Positions 47,662-58,063 of a DNA stretch of 64,000 bases are shown here, piece by piece. The notes beneath the pieces are model-generated. The model did not search any database. It was not told the DNA's origin and worked only from the letters and a program-made list of their open reading frames with translations. A program made the translations under genes and the position numbers. The DNA is taken from positions 124,001-188,000 of the forward strand of contig CALYLX010000084.1 of NCBI GenBank assembly GCA_944990035.1. The letters are read 5' to 3'. Source of the stretch: Clitopilus passeckerianus (Eukaryota > Basidiomycota > Agaricomycetes > Agaricales > Entolomataceae). Numbering within the stretch: the stretch's first letter is position 1; each line of letters begins with the position of its first letter.

Positions 47662-49268
47662 CAGTGGGCAACAAAATCTTTCCAATGTTTGCTACTTTTT
47701 CAGAGATCACTTAATAACTCAAAAAGAAAAATAGGTAAAATCTTCGAAATAATATATAGTAAAGTTTGACATCTTGACTTGAATCTGACATAAGCCTGAG
47801 GCTGTGCAACTACTTTTAGAAGTTGTTTCACACACTTCAAAGTGGTCACTCATTGGAAAGGTTTTGTTGCCGCTGCTTACACAACCAATGTTTAGCTAAT
47901 AAGTCACATGATACTCAACTTTGTTGATTGTGATCAACAAGGTCATGTGACCAGTGTACCAACTGACAATATAAGCAGCTGTCCTGACTATTAGATCCCC
48001 ACCGCTGCATCATGCAACCTCTCACTAAAGCGCAAACAACCTGTGTTCTTGAACTGCTTGACTCTGGCATTTCTAGTGCAACTATCCATACAGAGACTGG
48101 AACAGGTCTTGCTTCTATTAGCAGAATACATAAACAACACCGCCCACACCTTGTCAAGTCCTCTGGAGGCCGTCCTTCCAAGCTTACGCCTGCCAACATC
48201 AAATACACCAAATTAAACATGCACATGGGCAAGATTTCCACAGCTGTTGATGCAGCCAGAGTTCTTCAAAATATTACCAACAACTCTGTTACACCTCAGC
48301 CAGTACGCAGGCACCTCAAAAATACGGACTAGAAGGCTGTGGTGAAGAGGAAACGCCCCGCACTCACCAAGGCGCACAAAAAGGCTCGACTGGAATTTGC
48401 GGAAAGGCATGCAGAGTGGACTATAGAGAACTGGAAGAGGGTCTGGTGGTCTGATGAGACTAAAATCAACTGTTTTGGGTCAGATGGGAGGGAAATGGTG
48501 TGGAAAGACAAGAATGAGGGGCTTAGCAAGCGGACGGTTAAAGAAACCAGAAAGTACGGTGGTGGAAGTATTATGGTGTGGGGCTGTATGGGGTAGAAAA
48601 GGGTTGGATATGCTACCAGAATTGAAGGTAACATGGATGCTGACCTTTACACAAGAATTCTAGATAATGAACTCCAAAAAACCTTCAAGTACTACAAGCT
48701 CAAACACCACGACATCCTTTTTCAGCAGGATAACGACTCCAAGCACACTAGCAGAACAGCTTGGGAGTGGTTTGAGGACCATGATATTGATGTTCTTATA
48801 TGGCCAGCACACTCCCCTGACCTTAATTCTATTGAACATCTTTGGGTTCATGTCAAGAATGAGCTGAAAAGGTACCCAGAGCCACCTGCTGGAATTTTTC
48901 AACTTTGGGAGCGGGTACAGGTTGTTTGGGATGCCATACCAGAGGAGGTGTGCCAGAATTTAATAGAGTCTATGCCTAGGAGACTTGAGGCAGTGATGAA
49001 GGCCAAAGGAGAGTGGACCAAGTATTAATATTTACATATTTCTGTTTTTGTAAATGCCGGCAACAAAACCTTTCCAATGAGTGACCACTTTGCAGTGTGT
49101 GAAACAACTTCTAAAAGTGGTTGCACAGCCTCAGGCTTATGTCAGATTCAAGTCAAGATGTCAAACTTTACTATATATTATTTCGAGGATTTTACCTATT
49201 TTTCTTTTTGAGTTATTAAGTGATCTCTGAAAAAGTAGCAAACATTGGAAAGGTTTTGTTGCCCACTG
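47662..49268 (+). mobile_element. full-length Tc1-like transposon, 1607 bp, TIRs about 215 bp
   Basis: Long terminal inverted repeats (47662 to about 47880 and about 49055-49268) start CAGTGGGCAACAAAA and are flanked by TA (47660-47661 and 49269-49270). One transposase frame lies inside. The element is otherwise complete, so it may be moved in trans by a relative. Confidence 0.92.
48012..49028 (+). pseudogene. Tc1-like DD34E transposase with two TAG stops
   Basis: Reads MQPLTKAQTTCVLELLDSGI, a helix-turn-helix (GLASISRIHKQH, SGGRPSKLT), WWSDETKINCFGSDG (Asp 1), LFQQDNDSKHTS (Asp 2) and SPDLNSIEHLWVHVKNE (Glu, 34 residues after Asp 2). The end is MKAKGEWTKY. Two in-frame TAG codons (48330-48332 and 48594-48596) replace Trp codons, judging from WKAVKKRKRP and CMRWEG in the relative at 34998-36367. 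No other break, so it died by two G-to-A changes. Confidence 0.9.
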
Positions 49269-49270
49269 TA

Positions 49271-49367
49271 GTTTGGTGTCGATCCGACAAGAATTGAGCG
49301 AGATATTGAGTGAATAGTGCGAGATCACCACTTTGATGGTGGTGGTAAGAGATCAAGAAGCGATGTT
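49271..49367 (-). mobile_element. LINE F2 5' leader remnant
   Basis: This segment continues F2 upstream of its ATG, on the far side of the Tc1-like insertion. The join CAAAC-TA-TGTCTGG recreates the uninterrupted site. The border with the next LINE fragment is near 49367. Confidence 0.5.
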
Positions 49368-49663
49368 GTTGCGAGCATTGGACACGACCGCTCTCACAAC
49401 AGCAGAAGCAATCGAATGCTGCACTGGCGCCATTGCAACTGCTATTAAGCAGTCTTGGGATAACAACTCAAAGACTGCTCGCATCTCCACCAAGTCAAAG
49501 TCCTGGTGGAATCCTGAGTGCTCTGAGGCTGTCAGAGTGTATCGCGCTTCCAGGGCGGTCGCTGATTACAAGGCGTTCCGCAGGACCACCAAGGTGGCTA
49601 AGCGCAAGTTCTTTGATAGTAGGATTCAGACAATTGCTACTACCAACAAGCGTCCATGGGATC
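49368..49663 (+). mobile_element. LINE F1 ORF2 fragment
   Basis: Matches 58905-59190 (ATAIKQSWDNNSKTARISTK, SKSWWNPECSEAVRVYRA, FFDSRIQTIATTNKRPWD). Cut at 49663 by the poly(T) end of another F1 copy. Confidence 0.85.
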
Positions 49664-52266
49664 TTTTTTTTTTTTTTTCTTGACCAAAGCCCTACGCCCC
49701 CAGAGGGGGCGTCTGACAATTTATATTCCGGCGCCCAATCGCAGTCCGGTCGCAAGTACCTAAATACATGCATTGTAGCTAACGTAAGTAAAGACCGTGT
49801 TCGTCGAGTGAACTACACTGAATACGAGGTGCACCAAAGAGGAAGCTAGGGTGGCCCCCGAGGATAAATCTATCAATGAGTATGGTAGCACGCAACATCC
49901 CGCAGAAGCAGCAAGAACCCTGGAGGCCAGGCTCGCCGCTATATGAAGGATGGAGCACTGACGCCTATGCATGGAAAACCATGCCAGACGCTTCGGCCTG
50001 TTCTCTACGAACAAATTGGTGTGCACCCGGCACCCAGACAAAGTCGTCTGGGCGCGGCGGTGCAGTGGAGCCTGTTACAGGCATTCGTTGGCGGTGGCCC
50101 CCCACAGTGGGGAGGGCATCGCAGAGGCGTGTGGGGGCCTTATCAGGTGGCCCACGTCGCCGCGTCTTCCTGGCTTTGGGAAACGGCGGTGGAGGCTGTT
50201 GCGAAGGAAACGCAAAAGTGGCAGGGTTGTTCTTGAGGAAGAACAAGAAAGACGACAGTTCCCGGCGCAAGCGCTGGTTGGGCCGTCGTTGGAAGTGCGC
50301 GCACTGGTGAAGGATGTGACCCCTTGTTTCCAGTATGCGCCAGTTGCATGCACACGCTGTCTCCCCACCCAGGTTAAAGTGTGCGCGGAATTCACCAATG
50401 GGTGCATGACCCAGAACTGCGCGTGTAAGGCGCGCGGTATGCGCATTGGAGGAACCAACGCGACGTCGCCAAGGTCCACCTTTGATGTGTGTGGGCCTTA
50501 GGGAAGCACCTCTGTGTGTAAGGTGCAAGAAGTTGTTGCCAGAGTAAGAAGGCTGCTGCAGTAGACAAGTCCACTCATGCAGCATTCTATCTACAGCGCG
50601 TTTCCGGGCATACCCAAGGGATGTCCGGGGTTGGTTGCCAGCACCCACGCGCAGGCCAGTGGCCGCCAAGTGAGCGCGGTGATGAATGTCCCAGTTGAGT
50701 CTTGAAGACACATGAACAAAGTGGACACGCCTGTCAGCGCCGCCCGAGAACCAAGCACGTAGTTTGGAGCAAATGGATAGCGAGTGTCCTTGCCCAGAGT
50801 GGAGAGACGGGTCCAAAGCCAAGTGTATGGCTTTAGTCGAGTCTGAGAGCACAACTATCTTAACACAGTTGTCGCGCAAAACAGCCTTGCTTATGGACAA
50901 GTCAATTTCCAAGACCAGGCCGAGTGCAGTAACAAGCTCTGTGATGACGGCATATGCTTGTTGGAGTAGGGTGATGTTTTCCCCAAAGGATGGCGACTGA
51001 ACAATGAGCGAACCATCATCCACATACAACATGAGTGTTGTAACGCCAGGAGCAATCCTGCGCTCAAACAGCCTCATTCCCGGCACCAAATAGAGTGCAG
51101 AGAGAAGAGGAGATAAAGCGGATCCTTGGCCAACGCCAACATCCGCAGAGTACTTGCTGGACTCCTTGCTGTTCCAGCTGTAGTGCAAGCATCTTCTCAA
51201 AGAGTTTCCCCAGCGTGTTGAGCAACACAATAGGGCGGAACATCTTGGGAGTTGAGTAGTGCGGTTTGCCAGCTTTGGGAACGATGGCAGAGCGCGACTC
51301 CTTGAAGGGAGAGGGCCAGTGACCCACCCGAAGGCAGGCATTAGCAATCTCGACGAATTTGGTAGCGATGACAGTGTCGGCCACCAAGGATTTGAGCTGA
51401 TACCATGTGAGGTGATCAGGCCCTGGAGCAGAAGTGTTGGAACACTTTGTCAGTTCTTCTCTGAGTTCATTAACGCCAAAGTCCCACCACTCGCACGGAG
51501 GAGACTGAGGCACATCGTTGAGCACAGAGGGGTCAACAGGGCGGTCAGACGCCGAGTTGTATGTTGAGTCAAGAGCAGCCCAGAGCGACTCAAGAGAATT
51601 GCAAGGTTCGCCATTATGGCGAATTGCTTCATGTGTAGGGAGCTCGCGCTGTTTGGCCCAGCTCATAAGATCCCATGGACGCTTGTTGGTAGTAGCAATT
51701 GTCTGAATCCTACTATCAAAGAACTTGCGCTTAGCCACCTTGGTGGTCCTGCAGAACGCCTTGTAATCAGCAACCGCTCTGGAAGCGCGATACACTCTGA
51801 CAGCCTCAGAGCACTCAGGATTCCACCAAGACTTAGACTCGGTGGAGATGCGCACAGTCTTTGGGTTGTTATCCCAAGACTGCTTAATAGCAGTTGCAAT
51901 CGCCAGTACAGCGTTTGATTGCTTCTGCTGTTGTGAGAGCAGTTGTATCCAATGCTCGCAAGGAAGAGGACAGTTCCTTCAGGAACTCTTCCTCTTGCTC
52001 ACTGCCCTTGGGCAGAGTGATGCGCTCAGCAGCCAGCTGCACAGGCTGGATACGGAGCGTGGTCAGAGGGTCCTTTCTACTCTGTGACCACGACGTGTGA
52101 AGTCCCTGCAGTGCGACCCACAGGGAGGAAGAATAAGTCGATGACTGAAGGCCTGAGGCTACCAGCATGCGGGAAGTGAGTAGGAGTGCGTTCTGGTAGA
52201 ACGCTGACCTCCAAACCCAGGTCATGTGCAACATCACATAGCTCAGTTGCAACATGATTTGTAGAG
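49664..52266 (-). mobile_element. LINE F1 copy A, internally deleted
   Basis: The 3' end is at 49664 (T run, then the CGCCCCC hairpin). Minus-strand order: endonuclease remnants to 52266, an RT N-terminal frame (51064-51855: WWDFGVNELREELTKCSNTS, FRPIVLLNTLGKLFEKML) and a frame from 51347 to 49965. Two internal deletions show against copy E. About 280 bp are lost near 51180 (within RT) and about 980 bp near 50906, fusing ALGLVLE of RT directly to IDLSISKAVL of RNase H. YVDD and the RNase H end remain. Not autonomous. Confidence 0.85.
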
Positions 52267-54058
52267 TTTTTTTTTTTTTTTGTATCAATGCCCTACGCCC
52301 CCAGAGGGGGCGTCTGACAATTTATATTCCGGTGCTCGTACGCAGTCCAGTCGCAGGTATCTAAGTACATGCAGTATATGCTAACGTAAGTAAACCGTGT
52401 TCGTCGAGTGAACTACACTAAATACGAGGTGCAACAAAGAGAATACCAGGTCGTCCCCCGAGGATAAATCTATCAATGAGTATGGTTGCATACCACACCC
52501 CGCAGAAGCAGCAAGAACCCTGGAGACCAGGCTCGCCGCTATATGCAGAATGCTGTACTGACGTCTAGCCAAGGAAAACCATGCCAGACGCTATGGCTTG
52601 TTCGCGGCGAACAAATTGGTGTGCGCCCAGTACCCAGACGAGATCGTTAAGGCATGGGGGTGCAGTGGAGCCGGTGGGCAGCTGTCGAAGGTGATGGGCT
52701 CCAGCAGTGGGGGCATCAACGCGGCGTTGGGGTCTGGCCTTGTCAGGTGGACCGCGTCGCCGAGGTTTCCTTGCTTTAGGAAATGGCGGGGGTGGCTCTT
52801 GCAATGAGAATGCAAAAGCGGTGGGGTTCCTTTTCAGGAAGACGAGGAAGGTGGACAGCTCATCCCTGAGGGAACGACACTGTCGGCGATGATAGTGCGC
52901 ACACTGGTGCAGGATTGTCATGACCCACCTTTTAGGGGGTTCTTACATCGATCCCCATCGCTCTAGAACCCCCGCATTTTGCCTAGAACCATGTATCCAT
53001 GTTCCATGGACTCCCTGGTTACCCCCTAGCGATGCACAGTCATGCACAGTTCTTGGTTGTCCCCCAACTGTCCCCCCATGACTCTACCTGACTCACTTAC
53101 CTCCCTGACTCTTACTGACTCATATGGCCTCTAGTAGAGTATTCTACAGTATATATACCATCTCTAGACATCGTATTTCCTTACCCTTGATATACTAGTA
53201 AACCCACCTGTCTTGTTCTTGTCTTTTTTCTCTCCTCTCGCTTTTCTGCACAGCCACAGCATCGGAGGTCTTCTACCTTCGCTTTGGCACACTGTATACT
53301 ATCTAGAACACCCAATAGACCCCCGGATCTGGTGTCAGACCATTTCCCTTTGTATTCCACCGCTTCCCAGACCCCCTAGAAGGTTCTACAACCCCTAAAC
53401 CCCCCAAAACTCCGGTCACTTCCTGCATACCTGCCTAGTGGGATCTCTCAGAAGGTCTTGTCTATCCAGGAATAGTCGGGTCCTTACAAGGATGTGATCC
53501 CAAGTCTCCAATATGCGCATGCAGTTTCCCCTCCCAGGGCAAACCGAGCGTGAAACTCACCAATAGGTGCATGGCCTAGGATAGCACGTGTGAGGCGTGC
53601 TGTGTGCGTATTGGATGATCCAACACGACTGAGCTAAGGTCCTCCTTTGATGTGGGTGGGCCGAAGGGAAGTGCCTTTGCGCTTGAGGCGCAGAAAGTTG
53701 TTGCCAGAGTAGGTGGGCTGACGGAGCAGACTAGTCCACTCATGCAGCATCCTATCCACCGCGCGGGTCCGGGCATACTGCAGAGATGTCCGGGGGTGTT
53801 GACCACTCCCAATGCGCAAGCCAGTGGCTGCCAAGTGGGCACGGTGGTGGATATCCCACTGCAGACGCGATGGGACATGAACAAAGTGAACGCGCCATGC
53901 AACGTCGTTCGCAAACCAAGCACGAAGTTTAGAGCAGATGGACAGTGAGTGTCCTTGCCCCGAATGAAGAGACGGATCGAGCGCCAACCGGATGGCCTTG
54001 GTCGAGTCTGATAGCACAACTATTTTGAGGCAGTTGTTGCGTAAGACAGCTTTGCTGA
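52267..54058 (-). mobile_element. LINE F1 copy B, 5'-truncated, split by a solo LTR
   Basis: 3' end at 52267 (T run 52267-52281, then hairpin), inserted within copy A's endonuclease region. It encodes only the RNase H to C-terminal part: ILHQCAHYHRRQCRS near 52900 and, beyond the LTR, AISKAVLRNNCLKIVVLSDS to PTHIKGGP (54055-53640). It joins the + strand copy C at about 54058. Confidence 0.82.
52916..53488. mobile_element. solo LTR, 573 bp, with 5-bp target duplication
   Basis: Begins TGTCATGACCC and ends GGGTCCTTACA (TG...CA). It is flanked by AGGAT at 52911-52915 and 53489-53493. Removing it and one AGGAT restores continuous LINE sequence, as at 50296-50330. It contains a TATATATACC promoter-like box near 53151-53160. 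Formed by LTR-LTR recombination. Confidence 0.85.
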
Positions 54059-54059
54059 T

Positions 54060-54680
54060 TGCCATCCTCTTTGATCTGTTACCACTACCATCACAGCCAC
54101 AACAGCGACGCAAATTCGCCCTCAAGCACTTGCACACCACTCAACCCTCTAGTTTTCGCGCCTGTCTGCACTATGAGTAGTGCAGGAGGCACCAAGAAGA
54201 ATACCCGGCCGCCGGACCCGCCTCCAACGCCCTCCACGCCTCAGAAGGGCCATGGCAGTAGCTATGGCGCGTTTGATGGCGAAGAAACACCCCAGGGCCC
54301 CTCTGGCGCTCGAAACAAGCGTCCTACTCCAGCAATGGATGAGGATGATGGTTTTGAAACAGACGAGAGCCCTGCTCTCTCTGCACCTTCCTCCCCTGAA
54401 CACAAGCACAGGAAGGACGCCTCTGGTGCTGCTGTTGCGCAGCCCAAGTCCAGAACCGCCTCCAGGGCAACTTCACCAACGCAAGGGTTCTCTCCTGCGT
54501 TCCTAGGACATTCAGAGTATGATTCCGTGGGTTTGCAGGTGCAGGCCACGGATGACGCGGTCGAGGAAGACATAGACGCGATCACTGACTCTCTTGTCAC
54601 ATTCAAGGAGTGGCTCAACCGTGCCCCTTCTGCTGCCAGCGATGAGGAACACTCTCACACTCTTGCAGACAGCGGGGCCA
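54060..54680 (+). mobile_element. LINE F1 copy C, 5' leader and ORF1 start
   Basis: Leader from about 54062, then ORF1 ATG at 54173: MSSAGGTKKNTRPPDPPPTP, an acidic/Ser-rich stretch (MDEDDGFETDES), then VTFKEWLNRAPSAASDEE. F1-like sequence fades at about 54680, where a non-coding GC-rich block begins. This gives the best view of the family's 5' end. Confidence 0.75.
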
Positions 54681-55765
54681 CTTGGCTCAACTGCTAAGTG
54701 GACCCAGAGCTGTGTGGCAGGCAGCGGCAAGGTCGAGGGTTCGATCCTCACAGGTCGCAACTTTTGCATTGCGGGTCCTGAAGTCTGCAGCTTCGTCACA
54801 TGACTACTGGTTCAACCCTGTGACATGACAGGAGCACGTGACATGAGTCCTCCCTTGGTAAAGGAGGTTCGCAGCTGATTATCAGCGCTCTAGGCACGGC
54901 CACGGCGTGATGGTTCCACCTGACCGTGGGAAAACCTTAAGTAAGCACGGTGGTCATGTGACTTTGCCCGCAAGGGACCGAAAGGATAGGGGACGATAAG
55001 TGTGGGTATGGGGATGAAAACAAGCCAAACGGCCTGGGTTTACTCCCTAATTGGTTAGCTCTCCGGTTAAGTTGGTACCGGGAGCAGATATGTGGTCACC
55101 AGGTCCAGGTCACCCACCCCCTAGTAATAGGGCGTTAGTCATCACTGTGCAGGGCGTACGGATATGTCCACCCGTAGACTGCCGAGAACAACTCCCACAG
55201 TGAGAAACTCTCACGGTGCCATGTGGGTAGGGTGATGGCGAGACAGAGACTGAGGACAGATTGGGGATCCGCGCCAGTTGGCATCAAGCGAACCATCTGC
55301 CTTGGAACGGGAAAGTTGTGCCGGGGGTCGCGCCCCGGACCTCAACTGGGCCGTAGCAGGATGGGGCAGTCCCCCTACCCTGGCTCGAGAGGACTAATCC
55401 TCTGTCGGCTCCCCCGGAAGTAATAAGTCCGGGTCGGAGTTTAAGTTGATTCCGGAGTGTTGGTCTGCTCAGTAGATCCATGCACCATACGTGGAAGACG
55501 GCCTCGCCCAATGTGGAAGGCTTAGTCAACATGCCATAGTGGGAGTTCTATACCCAGTCGGAAGGCCAATGTGCCGTGTAAGCCGCGTAAGCCGATAAGG
55601 GTGCGGTACCCAGGGAGAATGGGTGCAGTACTCCGCAGCCCGACACCAATTGGGAAGGTCTACGGGCCGCTGCAACCACTTAGAGGCGACACCAGTATGG
55701 GAGGGCAATGTCCCGACGCTGAAGAGGCCGGACCTACTAGCAATCTCAGGGCCCTAAACTTCGCA
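54681..55765. repeat. 1.1-kb GC-rich non-coding insert with a tRNA-like head
   Basis: It lies between two overlapping LINE ORF1 copies. The first 70 bases have an A-box-like TGGCTCAACTG (54683-54693) and a B-box-like GTTCGATCC (54739-54747), spaced as in an internal Pol III promoter with a long variable arm. The T-arm folds with one mismatch, but the acceptor stem does not pair well. The rest has many short GC palindromes and no coding frame. It may be a tRNA-derived SINE-like element, or the leader of an unrecognised retroelement. Confidence 0.4.
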
Positions 55766-55913
55766 GGGCCCCTCTGGCGCTAGAAATAAGCGTCCTACTC
55801 CAGCAATGGATGAGGATGATGATTTCGATGCAGATGAGAGCCCTGCTCCTTCCGCCCCTTCCTCCCCTGAGCACAAGCGCAGGAAGAACACGTCTGGTGC
55901 TGCTGTACCGTAG

Positions 55914-58055
55914 CCCAAGTCCAGGACTGCCTCCAGGGCAGCCTCCCCCACCCAAACAGAGTTCAAGTCTCTGTTTCCTCGTCATGATGAGAAGGACTCT
56001 TACACCCTGTCTTTACAGGCTACAGAGGCGGCCGTCAGGGATGATGTAGCGGCCCTTACCGATGCTCTAGTGACGATGCAAGGATGGATGGACCACTGTC
56101 CTCCTAGCGCTGTTGATGAACTTCAAGCGAAGTACATTGCAGACGCCCTTGTTGCAACAGTTGCGCATGCAGCAGCTGTTCATATCACAGACTACCTCAG
56201 TGCGGATGAGGGGTCTCTAGCCCAAGTGCGACGCGCTAGGGACGCTTTGAACGCTGTCCTGCCGTCCCCTCCCTCCCAGCAGCGCCCTGTGCGCACCGCT
56301 GCTCCCAAAGGTGCTGCAAAGGCGGCATCTGCTCCTTCCACTGCTGCTGCAGGTGGGCATGGTGTAGCACCGGCCTCTTCTGCCCCAGCAGGCGCCCCCT
56401 CCTCCTCCAGCGTCTCCCAAGGCGCCAGGACCCAGGTTACCCCTCCCCGACCCGCGGAACACACTGCCACTGGTCACAAATCTCCGGCTCCCATGGAGGG
56501 ACAGGAGTCCACAGCAACATCTCAGCAACCTAACAACCCGGTCCCTGGACTGGACTCAGGTGTTGCTACAGGTGCTGCCCCTTCCCAACCGCAACCAGAG
56601 CGGATCCATTCGGGTAACTGGATGCAATTCCAGCGCCGGTTTGCCCGCCCCCCTCCCCAGGCGCCTGCTACACCGCGTAGAGCGCCTAATCCGCATGCTG
56701 TGCGTGCGCCAAAGCCTGCTAATGCGTCTCAGCAGCAGCAGCAGCAACCGCAACAGCGTCAGCGCGCTCCCAAGGCGTCCTACGCTTCTGTCGCTTCGCA
56801 GCCGCCTAGGAGGCCTGCAAACGCCGCCCCTCGCAGTTTTGCAGAGGTTACTGTTGGCATGACTGCGCAGCAGTGCGCAGAACTTGCTGAACTCGCGCGT
56901 CATCTCCCTGGACTGTCCTGGGATGAAGTAGCGCAACTTAAGGACAATTCTAACGCCAACAAGCGCAAGGCAGCCTCCTCTCCCCTCCCCTCTGCTCCCT
57001 CTCCTTCAAAGAAGAAGCAGAAGCTCAAATCCACTACGCGCGGCCCGTCACGCAGACAGTGCTTCATTTATGTGCGCAGAGGCACTGGCAGCGATGCTAT
57101 CCCTGCCCCTCTTCCCATCTCGCCTGAACAGGCCGTCTCCACCCTCAACCTCCGTTTATCAAATGGTGGTTCTCGCAACAACGCCATCCATGCAGAAGTT
57201 GGCAGGGGTGACGCTATCATTGTCCACTTCAGTGACACACCCACCCACGGCGATCTGGGCATTATCCGACTCGCTGTGCAGCGTGTCTGGTACCCTCTCA
57301 CTGAGGGTGGTCAGCCTATCGTCAACGTGAATGTAGAGGTTCCTGCATCGCGTTCTTACGCTCGCATCACTGGCGTGCCCTACTTCACATTTGGTGCGGT
57401 TGGGAGCACTCCAGTCACTCCTGACACCATGGAGGCACTCCTGCGTCAAAATGCCACTACGTCGTCGCTCCAGCTTGCTGGTAAGCCGCGTATTCATCGT
57501 GCAAGCAGCTCGCATGACATGTGCGTTGTTTTCTTCAACTTCTGGGACACTAGGTCTGGTACTGCCCTCAAGTCTATTACCAACAAGAGGATGTCCATTG
57601 GTGGTCGCCTCTGCAACATCTCCCCTGCCAGTGTGCACGCTGGCGTCCCTCAGTGTCAACGCTGTTGGGCCTGGGGACACCCAACTGCGTCCTGCAGACA
57701 GCAGTACAACTCCTGCGCGCATTGTGGCTATGGCCATGACACGCAGAATCATCGCAAGCTCTCCCACTGCTGTTGGGAGAAGCCTGATGCGAATCCCCCG
57801 GTGCCTGCCACTCCTGATGGCGAACCGTGCCCCCATGCACCGAGGTGCATCAACTGCGGCAAGGCGCACACAGCGGATTCATCCAAGTGTGCCTTCTCTC
57901 GTCACCGGTTTGACGCTGGCTGGATCCAGCGCCGGTATGATGTCAACGATGCGGTACGCTTTTCTGCTAGAGCACCGCAAAGTTATGCTAACGTTCAACC
58001 ACCCAGGAGGAGACCGATTCAGACGGCTCTGGGTGATCGTACTGCTCACGTTTAA
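55914..58055 (+). CDS. LINE F1 ORF1 (gag-like, CCHC knuckles)
   Basis: Open from 55914; the first Met in frame is at 56076. The N-terminal half is Ala/Pro/Gln-rich with a run of Gln near 56736-56760. Then come LSWDEVAQLKDNSNANKRKA, a basic TTRGPSRRQCF, a conserved fold with ISPEQAVSTLNL, and VVFFNFWDTRSGTALKS. The C-terminus has CCHC knuckles: QCQRCWAWGHPTASC, CAHCGYGHDTQNH, then CPHAPRCINCGKAHTADSSKC. It ends at TAA 58053-58055. Such proteins bind LINE RNA. The earlier TAG at 55911 separates it from the N-terminal segment at 55766-55910. Confidence 0.88.
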   Translation, partial: PKSRTASRAASPTQTEFKSLFPRHDEKDSYTLSLQATEAAVRDDVAALTDALVTMQGWMDHCPPSAVDELQAKYIADALVATVAHAAAVHITDYLSADEGSLAQVRRARDALNAVLPSPPSQQRPVRTAAPKGAAKAASAPSTAAAGGHGVAPASSAPAGAPSSSSVSQGARTQVTPPRPAEHTATGHKSPAPMEGQESTATSQQPNNPVPGLDSGVATGAAPSQPQPERIHSGNWMQFQRRFARPPPQAPATPRRAPNPHAVRAPKPANASQQQQQQPQQRQRAPKASYASVASQPPRRPANAAPRSFAEVTVGMTAQQCAELAELARHLPGLSWDEVAQLKDNSNANKRKAASSPLPSAPSPSKKKQKLKSTTRGPSRRQCFIYVRRGTGSDAIPAPLPISPEQAVSTLNLRLSNGGSRNNAIHAEVGRGDAIIVHFSDTPTHGDLGIIRLAVQRVWYPLTEGGQPIVNVNVEVPASRSYARITGVPYFTFGAVGSTPVTPDTMEALLRQNATTSSLQLAGKPRIHRASSSHDMCVVFFNFWDTRSGTALKSITNKRMSIGGRLCNISPASVHAGVPQCQRCWAWGHPTASCRQQYNSCAHCGYGHDTQNHRKLSHCCWEKPDANPPVPATPDGEPCPHAPRCINCGKAHTADSSKCAFSRHRFDAGWIQRRYDVNDAVRFSARAPQSYANVQPPRRRPIQTALGDRTAHV

Positions 58056-58063
58056 ACTACTTT

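Noticed and set aside
54683..54760. Functional tRNA gene
   Set aside because: A and B boxes are present, but the acceptor stem does not pair and no clear anticodon arm was found.
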